Shown here: piece after piece, positions 46,640 to 57,715 of the stretch
How positions within the stretch are numbered: the first letter of the stretch is position 1
How the letters are laid out: each line of letters begins with the position of its first letter
Origin: Pegea sp. RAD2-039
Lineage: Eukaryota > Chordata > Thaliacea > Salpida > Salpidae
Reading direction: 5' to 3'
DNA length: 64,000 bases
Assembly (NCBI GenBank): GCA_034620365.1
Contig: JAQGEQ010000330.1
Coordinates: 434,001 to 498,000 of the forward strand
The notes under the pieces: generated by a model
What the model was told of the DNA's origin: nothing
Database searches by the model: none
The model's input: the letters and a program-made list of their open reading frames with translations, nothing else
Translations under genes and position numbers: made by a program

Positions 46640-48188
46640 TCAATAATTTAATACCCTTGTAGTTTATAAGAATTGTATAACAGATAAGTCAATAAAAACT
46701 AACAAAATTTAATTCAAATCTAATAATTTGCCAAGAGTTTTTAGCTAAAAATTTTATTTTGAACAGTTTTGAAAATCTGATATTAAAACTCCATATCTGA
46801 AAACTTTCATATTTAGCTTTATTCAATTGGTAAAAGGAAACTAATTACGAAGATAACTAACAAAACACTACTAACAAACCAGTGCCGACTACAGAATGAA
46901 CTACATATATAGAGTAATAGGGGATGAAACATTTACGTAAATGGTAAAATATTCTACTATCACTACTAACAATAACAACACTACTTTTCCACTTATTGTT
47001 TGTAGCTTTGTGAATTAAAATGTACTTCTTACTGCTATTCTAGAAATTCTTTCTTAACACTTCACTTAATCATTGCTTTGAAGGTGGTACATAGTTGTTA
47101 TATCACTTTAATATTCTTTTTTGTGAAATCAAGTTATTCTAGCGATTAATTACTGTATTCAGTCAAACACACCCTCGAAATCATCCGTAAATAATAATAC
47201 CTTTTAGAATAGTTTTTTAGAGGTTTTATAAAAAAAAACTTTAAATGATTAATATCTATAAGTACTTCTTGAAATTTATTCTTTGTTTGTAACTTTGAAA
47301 AATATAAAATACACAAAATAATGTAAACTGAATGAACAAATACTCTTACAAAGTTTGGATTTTGCAGTTACTTGATAATAATCAAAAGATTTATTGTACT
47401 AAAATTTTGAGAACAAAGCAGTAAAGGCATCAAAATGTTAATCAGCAAACAACAAAATCATAATAGCAAAAGATTCTATAACTTTAATAACCTCATCAGA
47501 ATTTGCGTGCAAAGATGGTTTTGTTTCTAACATTACTTTCAAAATTATTATTTCTCCAAACTGTTTTGAACATTAGAAGATCACTTTTATAAATCAAACA
47601 TATATATATATATTCTTAAGAAGACTTTGACCAAAAGTTATTATGTTTGGTAACGTCATTGTGTTATATATATTATAATAATTTTTTTTAAATTATAAGG
47701 TTTTGTTGCTCTCTTTTGTCTCTTTTAGTTACTTGTAAACTTAATGTCAATAGAGAAAAATGATTGTTGTTAGATGATCATGAATGATTTTCGATGTTTT
47801 GTAAACTTATGTAGCTTGCTTAATTTTATAGGACAATTGTTAGTATTGATTTTTGGGAAGTATTTGCAGGTATAGCGTTTAGACATGAACTTTTTTAAAA
47901 TAAAAATTTGTAGTAAATGTTTATAACAGTCAAAATATTAGACTTTAAATCAATCTTTGTTCGTTTATATTGGCTTGTAAGTTATAAATTCAGTATACAT
48001 TTCCATGATATTTAAATATCTATTTTTTGAGGTTGAGCTTATCGTTTCTAAATTAAATCTAATGTATATTCAATAAGTCAATATTAAGTCTTGACTTTTG
48101 ATTAGAATATTCTCTAACTATAACTAAAATATAATATATATATAAACATAACTAAGTATATATGTAATTAAAAATAAATAGAAATAGT
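46640..48188 (+). repeat. Orphan type-1 5' flank
   Basis: Follows the gene B upstream block from the conserved TTTACGTAAA element (46,931) through the promoter module (47,649) to about 48,188. There a truncated LINE replaces the rest, including the acceptor and gene. It is a promoter copy without a zinc-finger gene. Confidence 0.75.
47649..47672 (+). promoter_or_regulatory. CRE-like/TATA module, orphan flank
   Basis: GGTAACGTCATTGTG then TTATATATATTA. If still active, it would transcribe into the LINE fragment about 0.5 kb downstream. Confidence 0.45.
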
Positions 48189-48893
48189 ATATAAAGACTT
48201 TTAATTCTAAAGATCCATGGTTTTACGTGAACCTTTTCAAACTGTACATACGCCCTATTCTTGAATACAATGTCAGTGCATGGATGCCATATCAAGTTGG
48301 TGATATCAGTAAAATCGAATCTGTTCAGTCAAAATTTACGAGATTGGTTTGCAGGAAACTTAATATCAAATACGAGAGTTATAAGCATCGTCTCAGCTTC
48401 TTCAATCTAGATACTTTGGAAATCCGAAGAATTAAATACGACCTTATTCTGATTTTTAAAATTATTCACAACCTAATTGATCTTCAGTTTGATGACTTTT
48501 TCTCCATTAGTCCCTCCCTCAAGTTATATCAACTTAGAAGACATAAATTACATCTTAATAAGCCCACTCCACCAGCTACGTTAACCAGATTAAGTTTTTT
48601 CTCATACCGCACAATCAGTACATGGAACAATCTGCCATCAGAGATTGTCATGTCAAAATCACTTATGCTGTTCAAGAAAAAGCTGAATTGTTATAACATC
48701 GCCAACTTTGCCATTTCTAAACTGTAAATTTTTCTCTTTTACAATACTATGATTCTGTGCAATTCTTCATTGTCATATACTTTTTCGTTTACACGTCAAA
48801 TAGATCTAATTTGTGAGAATGTGTGCTAGCGAGAGGTGCTCTCTTTAGGCACCCTCCTTCACATTTATTGTAATAAATAAATAAATAAATAAA
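48189..48893 (+). mobile_element. 5'-truncated CR1/L2/Jockey-like LINE with 3' tail
   Basis: Begins abruptly inside the reverse-transcriptase ORF, next to the orphan type-1 flank. It ends in a short 3' UTR with a GGTGC...GCACC hairpin (48,838-48,857) and an (AAAT)n tail (about 48,868-48,893). This is the standard outcome of incomplete target-primed reverse transcription. No target-site duplication could be identified with confidence. Confidence 0.85.
48191..48727 (+). pseudogene. LINE reverse-transcriptase C-terminal fragment
   Basis: An open frame without a proper ATG start encodes about 178 residues of the region after the RT catalytic core. It includes SKDPWFYVNLFKLYIRPILE (thumb-like region typical of CR1/Jockey RTs), ESVQSKFTRLVCRKL, the TLEIRRIKYDLILIFKIIHN segment, and the C-terminal TISTWNNLPSEIV motif. 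The catalytic FADD motif and the endonuclease domain are absent, so it is not functional. The absence of stops suggests a young insertion. Confidence 0.9.
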
Positions 48894-49397
48894 ATCACTT
48901 TTATAATTTAAACATATATATATCTTGTTAAATATACTTAAACCGAATATGCTTGTTACGTCAACTGTGTTGTATAAATTGCTCCAAGGGAGTGTTTCAT
49001 TCTCTTTTGCATCTTCTATTTGCTTGTAGGCTTAATGCCGATAAAATATTACAATTAGTATTAGATGACCGTAAAGTGCTTTTGTAAATATATGTATATT
49101 GCTTAGCTTTATAAAATAATTGATATTATTGATTTGTTTTGCAGCGTGCAGTTATAGAGCATTGACATCAAAATTTCTCATGAAACAACTCATTCTGGTG
49201 CGAAACCATATGAATGTATTGTTTGTGAAAGAAAATTTAATGAAATATCTTACTTTTTAACGCATGCAGAAAGTCATGTTGATGAGTAGACTTATAAATG
49301 TAATTTTTGTGAAAGATTTTTTAGTCAAAATTCCAATCGCTTACGCCATGAAAGATTGGGCAAATCTAAAAAAGAATCTGTTAATCTGCAAATGTAA
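48894..49397 (+). pseudogene. Type-2 zinc-finger pseudogene remnant 4
   Basis: 48,894-49,165 is type-2 5' flank (promoter module GTTACGTCA at 48,955, then a TTTTGCAG acceptor-like tract at about 49,137). It is followed at 49,176-49,397 by only the last two fingers: [17 protein letters not shown] and on through THAESHVDE, an in-frame TAG, then TYKCNFCERFFSQNSNRLRH and a tail KKESVNLQM. This matches the C-terminus of gene G. The N-terminal region and most fingers are deleted. Confidence 0.8.
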
Positions 49398-49620
49398 GAT
49401 TTTCTGGAAAACACGTATTTACTATATTTCTATTGTATCTAAATAGTTGTTTGTCTCAACCCAAATATCAACGAGTTTAAAGAAAATGTTCACGTGTTAC
49501 AGTTTGCTGAGACTGCTTCACAAGTGCAAATCGTTAGTTCTGATGGTTACCATCTAAATCGATAGCATTTGCAACTTAAATACATCAGGATTAAATCTTT
49601 CAAAGCTCAACAAGAAAGTA
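49398..49620. other. Unassigned spacer
   Basis: Nothing recognised between the pseudogene end and element X3. Confidence 0.4.
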
Positions 49621-52450
49621 ATCTTAATACTTTCTTTTTTAACTTAGTGAATTACTGAGTTGGAAAAACTATACAAGAACATAGCCTGAAGCAATGCAAA
49701 GTTTTTTAAGTTATTTATCATCAGCGACGTCTAGCGTCAACTTTTACGACTAAAGCAATTAAAAATAAAATATCGTTAAATAAATTGTTCTAATTATATA
49801 GAAAAGTGGTTTTAGTTACACAAAATAAACAATTTTAGATTTGAATTAGTTTTTAAAAATTAAACTAAGTTCTTATAACATATATAATAATGATAGAACA
49901 TACAAGAAGAAAGAATAAATACAAGAAGAATACTAATAAGAATAATATTTAGAAGAAAAATAAGGATAGAAACAAAAAGATCATTTACTAATGATAAGAT
50001 ATACAAACAATTTAAAAGATATAAATTATGATAAGATTTGTAGAAAAATAAAATCAAATACTGATTAATATAAAAGACTAAAAAATAAAAATCAAAATTA
50101 TCCTTCTCTTTTTATACATTGTAGGTATTTGTAAGTTTTTATCAAACCTAGCATTAAAACTAATAAGCTTAATAAAACATTTAAAATAATTTTAGCAAAA
50201 TCATAACATCGAATATATTGACTAAATTCTCAAATAATTTTATAAATAGAAATCAGTGAACCAGAACCTTTGCAGTCTGTGGCGACGATTTGTTTGATAA
50301 AGTAAAAATACTGAAAAGAAAGATTAATATTTTGATATAACAGCTAAATAAAGAGATAAGATAATTCAAATAAAATTATCATTAATAACCAAAATATTAA
50401 CAAACTAAAATGATACTTTCTTTAAGGGTATTAATCGAAATTAAAAGAATATGAAATTTATTGGCTGGTTAATAAATTTATACATGTCTACAAGCTGCCT
50501 ATTTCAAAATCTTGCGCGTTTTCAAGACCTAATACGTCTAATGTTCCATAATAATTCTTTGACTATCATCTCTTTCAATCTAATAATTGTCAAAACAAAA
50601 GTTAATTTTAATAATTACTTTCTCTTTTATAACTTTGGTTATTTAGAACTCTTACAAAATGTTTACCTTTGAGAACAATTTTAAATTACTTTTTTTACTT
50701 AATTAAATTAATTTTCTACAAAAAGTTTATCGAAGACTAGAAAGAAAAAAACTTTTATAAAACAACTAAGTGAAATAATAAATTTATTACAAATATACTA
50801 ATGGTAGTCTACCAATATTACGATTATTATATTCAAATTTAAAGGTTTTATTAACAACAAGAGTTGAAAATAATATATTTTCAGAAATTCAATTTTTTTT
50901 AAAGTTTATCGACAGATTGTCGATTTCAAAATATTGCTAGTGTGGAGGCAAATTAGCTGAGCAATTTGTTGAACTAAAAAATAGTTCTTTGTTTTATTAA
51001 TTTCTTTCGATCTAGTATTTGTCAGGAGGAAAGTACTTTTTCAAACTTTTCTTTTTCTCTATAAGTTTGATTTATTAAAAACTGTTAGACAAACTTTATT
51101 TCTCTGACATCAATCTTATAGAAGACTGTATCTTATTTCTAGGTGCAAAATACTTTTGAGTTTAAATTTTTCAAGTAATTCGTTAAAACTAAACATATTT
51201 TTTATATAAAGATATTTGTATTAGTTAGAATAAAATTTTTACAAATATTAAAAAATAAAGTCTTTCAAGTTCAAAGTCTTAGACTATTTATCAAACAGAT
51301 CTAAGGAGAAATTTACAATTTCACAAAATATGAAAATAGAATTATTACAGCGACATGTTGTAGCTGAAAAATAAATATTAAAATCTAATTTTATTTGACA
51401 ATATTTTTTGATTTACAGTCTAATAAAAAAAATTTCAATAAAAGTGAGACAAACTGCAAATAAATTGTTAAGGTTAGTTTTTCTCTGACTCTTAATTAAT
51501 TGACATGGTAGAATTTGTTAGGTAATATTTTTCTTTGATCTTACTAATGTTATTCTAAACTTATTTAAGTATTTTAGGAAAACAGTTGATTAAATTTAGT
51601 TTTATAGTTATTATATAATATTATATACTTAGATAATATTTATATAATTATATACTAGTAGTGAATTATACTTCGCATTATTTGAATATATTGGAAAATA
51701 ATGTTTTTTTGATTACGTCACACATAACGTTTTCAAACACAATTTTTTTATGATGATTTTATGAAACTAGTTCAAGCTTCAAATTTTAGTAATGAAGAAT
51801 TGTCTTTAAGTATAAATAAAGCAATCAAAATATTTTTATTTTATAAGCTATAAGTTGAAATAAAAGAATTCAGTTTAAAATCACTTTAATGTATTCATTA
51901 TGAGAACATGCAGAAAATATTTTGGAATGTAAAATTTTTCTAATTTATTTTTGAAATATTTTCATATTGAGAAGAATTTTTTCAACCAATCAAGCTGCAA
52001 TTTATGAGTAAAATATACAATACAAGTTTTTTTCAATATTACTTGAATGCAATTAAATGAATGTAATTACTTTAAAGAAACATTCTTTATTAGACAAAGT
52101 AATTTCAATTTTTAAGAAATTAGGCAGATTTTTCAACAATGAGAAGAATTTATTTAAACTCTCGAATATTAATTTAGCAGCTTTTAGATTGTTAATTATA
52201 AAAATTCTTATCATTGATATGCTATCTGTCAAAAATCATTATATTGAAATTATTCCATCCAAAACCATTTGGAAAACTCATTGCTGTTTCAAAAGACTTT
52301 TCAATTAATGTTACAGCTTTTTTAGGTTTGTTTGTATGATTAATAAAATTAGGAAATATCAACATAAGCCACAAAATTATTTGTTTCAATAAAATGATTA
52401 AATTTCATTTTTCTGCTTCCATGAATGCTGTTGAAAATAATATGAATACA
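49620..52450 (+). repeat. Element X, copy X3
   Basis: Direct relative of X1 and X4, with the palindrome at 50,908-50,924. It retains the 538 bases lost in X1. Open frames 50,451-50,672 and 52,057-52,308 are partly shared with X4 and X1 but carry indels or stops there, so coding status is doubtful. Confidence 0.75.
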
Positions 52451-54160
52451 TTTTCTTTAAATATAATAATTTTAAATACTAATAAAATGTATAAGATGTA
52501 TTAAAATTACTAATAAAATACTAACAAACTAATAAATGTAAACTTGTTAAAACTAATTTAAAAAAATGAAATGATTTATATAACACAAATAGCAAATTAA
52601 GGATAATATTTTTATCAGTAAAATATATCTTGGTGCCAGCTTTTATTGACTATAAATGAGGTGAAATTGAATTGAGTTTTTTCAAATGACAATAAATAAA
52701 AGATATCAATTATATTAAGTAAAAAAATAAATTTAAATTATCATTATAATAATTTTATCAATTGTTGAAATCTTTTTTCTTTTACTATAAAATCAATCTT
52801 TCATATTTGTTGATTGTTGCTACTTGCATAAAAACTACTTCTAATAACTACATTTTTAATACTGCTATTTAGTTTTAAATGTTCTGGGTTTCAAAAATCA
52901 TGAAAATTACTTGCTGCCAGGCATCTGTAGACGACTACTCTAATTCATGAGGCATATCACTATTAGTAAGCTAGTTGACTTGTGCCAGCTAATATAGGCT
53001 ATAAATAAGGTGAAGCCGAATTGGTTTATTTCAAATGATAAGAAATAAAATTGTCTAAACAAACCACTGATGTAGTAACTGATTATAACTATAAAAAGAT
53101 TGTTCCTGAGTTGAAATAATCTTATGGAATAACATTTGTTTTAGAATAAAGAATTTGGAACTAATTGTAAACTATAAATATTAAAAAAAATGTGTGTAAA
53201 TTTGAAAATACTAACAAAACAAGAATAATTAGAGTTGCTAATACCAGAAAAAAAAAAATCAAAACGACCTTCCGATAAAATTATTATTAAACAATTTTTA
53301 ATCTTAGTATAAATAATCTTAGTGATTCATATTTGTTTATTATTTCCACTTTAAATCATAATCACTACTTTATTCTCTAAAAATAGCAACAACTTTTATT
53401 GTTCTAACAGTTTTGTTAATATAGAAGTAATAAAACTCCTAAGAAAGTTATTTAACTAATATTTAATTGTGTGAAAGTCTAAATTTAGAAAGTTGACATA
53501 TTTTTTTGATATTGTTTGAGTCATGGTAAAGTTAATAAAATTTGAAATAAAAAGTAGAAATAAAAACTAAACAAAACTTTATTTATTTATATTAGAAAGT
53601 ATTTAAATATATAAAACAGATTTACTTTAAGTATTTATTTATATTTGAAAACTGTGAAGATAAAATCTTCTAAGAAAGTGAAACTCATACGAGATAGCAG
53701 AATCATTTTCAAAATAATTGAAGATAATTGATTTGAAAACACCTTAAAAAACAGTGTGAAAAAATTGCGCTTATCCAATCACTTGGTTCTACCTAAATGT
53801 AATCGACCAATCTATTTTTGTAAAGTTTTCTTACTTAATATTCAAACTTTAAGCTATTTCCTATAATTTTCATTCTAGAATGTCCTCATCATTTAGTTTT
53901 CAAACAAAATAAGAATAACTTTTAATTAGTTTTATTTTTAGTTTAAGATTTATTGACAATCTTATTTCTTTTACAAAAGGTGATGAGAATAAGAAATTAT
54001 GAATTTATTTTTGTTTCTATATGTCCTTTTTATTTATTTAATTTTTAAATTATCCTAATTAGTTAGTTGTTGGTAACCTGAAAACAATTTAACGATTAGT
54101 AATTTATTTTCTTATTAGTTAAGATAAAACAAGAATTCGGTTTTGTTTATAAAACGTAGG
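52451..54160. other. Unassigned A+T-rich DNA
   Basis: No gene seen. 53,050-53,330 is a diverged copy of 37,200-37,470. GTGCCAGCTTTTATTGACTATAAATGAGGTGAA at 52,633-52,665 has a diverged direct repeat at 52,981-53,014. Confidence 0.45.
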
Positions 54161-54750
54161 CAACATGTAGAAATTAAATTCATTTTTATTGAATCCATCG
54201 ATTCTCTCACAGCCAGATAACCACAAACTTTAAACTGAATACACTGAATATAACATCCAAATTTTCTTTCAGTACAATTGTCACAATTCGCCCCGATGTA
54301 ATCTGCACTTTATTGTGTTTCTTGCTATAAAGTGCAGATTATAGCGGGCCAAACATTCATAACATTCAATTACAAGCTTTGCATCTGCTGTCGGTTTGAT
54401 TCTCTAACAGCCTGATGACCAGCAATCATGTGACAACGAAGCGAGTCGGTGATACCGATTGTTTTGTCAGCTTTTTATGTGGCTAACTCATATTATGTAT
54501 TTCATGGCAAAGTTATTATAAAGGGGATGTTTAATTAACAAAACATCAGTATTCTATTTCAACCATTATCAAATAAGATTGCTTCAACAAATACTGATGA
54601 CAATAATTCAGTTAGTTAGGAGTTGGTTAAATGTTGACTAATTGTAATGATTGTTGAAGGACTCAATTAATATATATTTAAATATAATAAACTGAATTAA
54701 AATTTCCAAAAACGTTATCTGATATCCACTAAATTGTTAATTGATTTCTG
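54160..54750 (-). repeat. Junction piece Y, copy 4, with a 3' flank stub
   Basis: The minus strand reads DSLRCHMIAGHQAVRES and, about 230 bases on, VCGYLAVRESMDSIKMN, two related peptides in the same orientation. From about 54,480 to 54,750 the DNA is the distal end of a type-1 3' flank (compare 14,770-15,040). A hairpin lies at 54,299-54,341. Confidence 0.55.
54299..54341. repeat. Perfect 15-bp inverted repeat with 13-base loop
   Basis: TAATCTGCACTTTAT at 54,299-54,313 and its exact complement at 54,327-54,341. The other Y copies have no such pair, so it arose in this copy. Confidence 0.8.
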
Positions 54751-54959
54751 CAATTAATTTTCTTTAATAAAATCGGTTTCTTTATCTTTAATCTTCTAAT
54801 AGAAAAATGAATAAAACTAAATTTTGAGTTAAAATTCGATTGTGATAAAACCTGACTCAATGCCCCGAGGCTGTTTTTGTTTTGATAGGAAGGGATGACG
54901 TCATCTTTAAATATAAATGCTTTTAAATATTTCATTTTATCAACTACTAATAATAACAA

Positions 54960-55450
54960 CTACTAAGAAAGCGAAATCTAGAAATAGATTGATAACAAAT
55001 AATGTTAAGAAAACAATGAACAAAACTCATATTACCAAAATCAATTTATTTTTAAACAATTTTTTGAGTAAACCACAAACTCAAAACTTAAACAAGCCTA
55101 TATAACCCTCCAAATAACTTAGGGAAACTGTGCAAAGCGGCTACTGCAGCCAGTGGTAAGGTCACATTAGCTCCATTTGTACCATCAAAATAAACAACTA
55201 AAAAACATGCTCAGTGTTTCTGATCCGATCCAGCATCTTGAATTGTATCAGAAACTATTATCTTTATTTAAGGAATTATTTAAAGTCGTTTAAAGAACTA
55301 AGAAGGTGATGAAGCAAAAGTGATTTATAAATCTGTTTATTGAGATGTTGTATTCCAGTTATATGACTATTAAATTATCACTATCTAGTAGCTATTAATG
55401 TTTATGTAATTATCTATTTTGTAATTATATTTATTCACATCATTATATTT
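54960..55450. repeat. Repeat R3, copy 3
   Basis: Diverged and shortened relative to the other two copies, lacking the central KELNEVFL-like part. It is recognised by GCAAAGCGGCTACTGCAGCC (55,133-55,152) and the flanking AACCACAAACTCAAAACTTA. Confidence 0.6.
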
Positions 55451-56640
55451 ATTCTAAGTAATTCAATTAAAAAGCAATATAATGTTTTTGCTTAAAATCA
55501 TCCATTATTAAAAATGATCTATTTATGCAAAAGTCCATTTTTTAGTATGAACCTCCTTATAAAGTCTATTAATTAATATAATCAGTTACGTCATCAGTAG
55601 TCAAACATTTTCATTTCAAATTAATTGAAATTTGATTTTCTTTCTATTTGGTCAACCACCTAAGATTAGCTTGTATTAAATAAATAAAACAAATTTAAAA
55701 TTCTGTAATAAATTGCTTATTATATATATTAATTAATGAGAAAACTAATTTTAATTAGTAAACTTAAAGAGTTTTAATTTTTTACTAATTAAAACTACTT
55801 TTAATTAAGTTTTTTCACACTTTTTTGAATGTGTTTTCAGATCATATATCTTCTATTATTCTAAAAAGGACTCGGCTATCAGGTAGGAGCTTCACTTTCT
55901 TATAAGATTTTATTTTATTTTTCTCAGGAATGAAAACATTATATTGTTACGGATTTTTGGAATTTCTTTAACAATATGGAAGTCTATTGAAATACATCTT
56001 TATCTTTTTAAACTTTATTATAAATTAGTATTATTAAAATAGAACTTAATTATACATAATAGGTATTATTTATGACAATTTTTGTTGCCAAAAGGTGTTT
56101 CTTTAGGCACGTTCCCTTGCTTTCAACGAAAGAAATAGATGAAAAAGAATTTTAAAAATCCTAATGTAAAAAGGTAGAGATTTGTTTGTAAGATTACAGC
56201 TTTTATATATTTAAACTTTGTGACGATAGCATAATGAAGTATTTGTCATGGCAGTGAAAGAAACCAACATTTGCTCAGACCGAGCAAATTGTAAATCTAA
56301 GATTGTAAAATCATTTCTAATCAAACATGTATGCTTGGACACATCATCACATTTTTGTAGTAGAAGATTATGGACTACAATTGGTTTATTTAAATATTAA
56401 ATTAAAATCTAATCATTAAAACTTTTTCAACGAATTTCTAAAAAAAAATTAAAAATCATCATCAGTTTGCAAAGCATTTATTAAGTAAGAATTTAAGTTT
56501 TACACACAATAACTTATTTACGAGTTTAACAAAATACCTTGTTTGAAACTTTAAAATTTGAGAATGGAAACCAAATAGTTTTTAAAAAGTAAATAAAATA
56601 TTTATCTAATTTTTAAAAATTTAGATCTTAACATAGGATC
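55451..56640. other. Unassigned A+T-rich DNA
   Basis: No gene seen. GGTGTTTCTTTAGGCAC at 56,095-56,111 resembles the LINE 3' hairpin, but the rest of the LINE tail is not recognisable. Confidence 0.4.
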
Positions 56641-56661
56641 TTACAGTATAACCAAAGGATC

Positions 56662-57715
56662 TTATATTTCCAGATTAACAGATTCTTTCTTACATTTGCA
56701 GAATCTTTCATGGTGTAAGCGATGTGAATTTTGAGTAAAAAATCTTCCACAATAACTACATACATATGACTTCTCATCCACATGGCGTTTTGCATGAGTT
56801 AAAAAGTAAGATTTTTCTCTAAATTTTCTTCCACAAGCAATACATTGATATGGCTTATCACCAGTATGGGTTCTTTCATGACATAGGAGACCAGACCTAT
56901 GACTAAATTTTTTTTCACAAGCAACACATTCATGTGGTTTCTCACCAGTATGAGTTCTTTCATGACATAACAAATAGTGTTTTCGACTAAATTTTCTTTC
57001 ACAAGCAACACATTCATATGGCTTCTCGCCAGTATGAGTTCTTTCATGACATAACAAATAGTGTTTTCGACTAAATTTTCTTTCACAAGCAATACATTCA
57101 TATGGCTTATCACCAGTATGGGTTCTTTCATGACATAGGAGACCAGACCTATGACTAAATTTTTTTTCACAAGCAACACATTCATATGGCTTCTCGCCAG
57201 TATGAGTTCTTTCATGACATAACAAATAGTGTTTTCGACTAAATTTTCTTTCACAAACAATACATTCATAAGGTGTCTTACCAGTATGAGTTTTTTCGTG
57301 ATATAACAAGTGATGTTTTTGATTAAATTTGTTTCCACAAACAGTACATTCATAAGGCTTCTCACCAGTATGAGTTATATGTGAATGATAAGCTTAGATT
57401 TGCTTTTAAAATATTTTTACAAACTATGCATTCATTTTTGTTTTTGAAAGAAGATTTATTTTTATTTTCAAGTCTGGTACCTTTTTCTTTGTCTGCTTTT
57501 GCAGCCTTGGTAATTTCTTCATAAGAGTAACTAGCACTTGGTGTATATCCTTTAATACTGCTTAAATTAGCTTCACCGACGTGTTTTTCATACTTGCTAT
57601 TAGTTCCACTAACAGAGTTTTGCAAATTTGTCTCTTCTGTATTTTTCTTTGTAAAACTATTCTTACTATCATCCAATGAAAGTTTTCTTTTTTGGTCAAT
57701 TTTCTTTTTGTTCAT
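56662..57715 (-). pseudogene. C2H2 zinc-finger gene G (type 2, frameshifted in finger 1)
   Basis: The ATG at 57715 opens a type-2 N-terminal region ([17 protein letters not shown]) that runs to Cys96, then leaves frame in finger 1 and stops at 57,362. Aligned with gene A, finger 1 lacks one base before the AAATCTAAGCTT stretch and another after its first His. From about 57,380 to 56,662 the correct frame is open: eight more fingers and the tail CKKESVNLEI. Helix -1/2/3/6 for fingers 2-9: QHHY, RHYC, HSGC, RHYC, RHYC, HSGC, ESYT, QSHH. Fingers 3-7 are shuffled copies of two finger types. The last finger is C2HC (HHERFC). This preserves the full type-2 C-terminus that gene A has lost. Either a recent pseudogene or an assembly error. 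Confidence 0.85.

Noticed and set aside
50440-50620. Minus-strand reading of X3/X4 resembling a LINE endonuclease start (LLWNIRRIRS-like)
   Set aside because: The frame contains stops and no further endonuclease motif follows. The similarity is too short to support a retroelement call.
56085-56130. Fourth LINE 3' end
   Set aside because: Only GGTGT...GGCAC resembles the hairpin; the TGTGAGAAT and ATTG.AATAAATAAA parts are missing.
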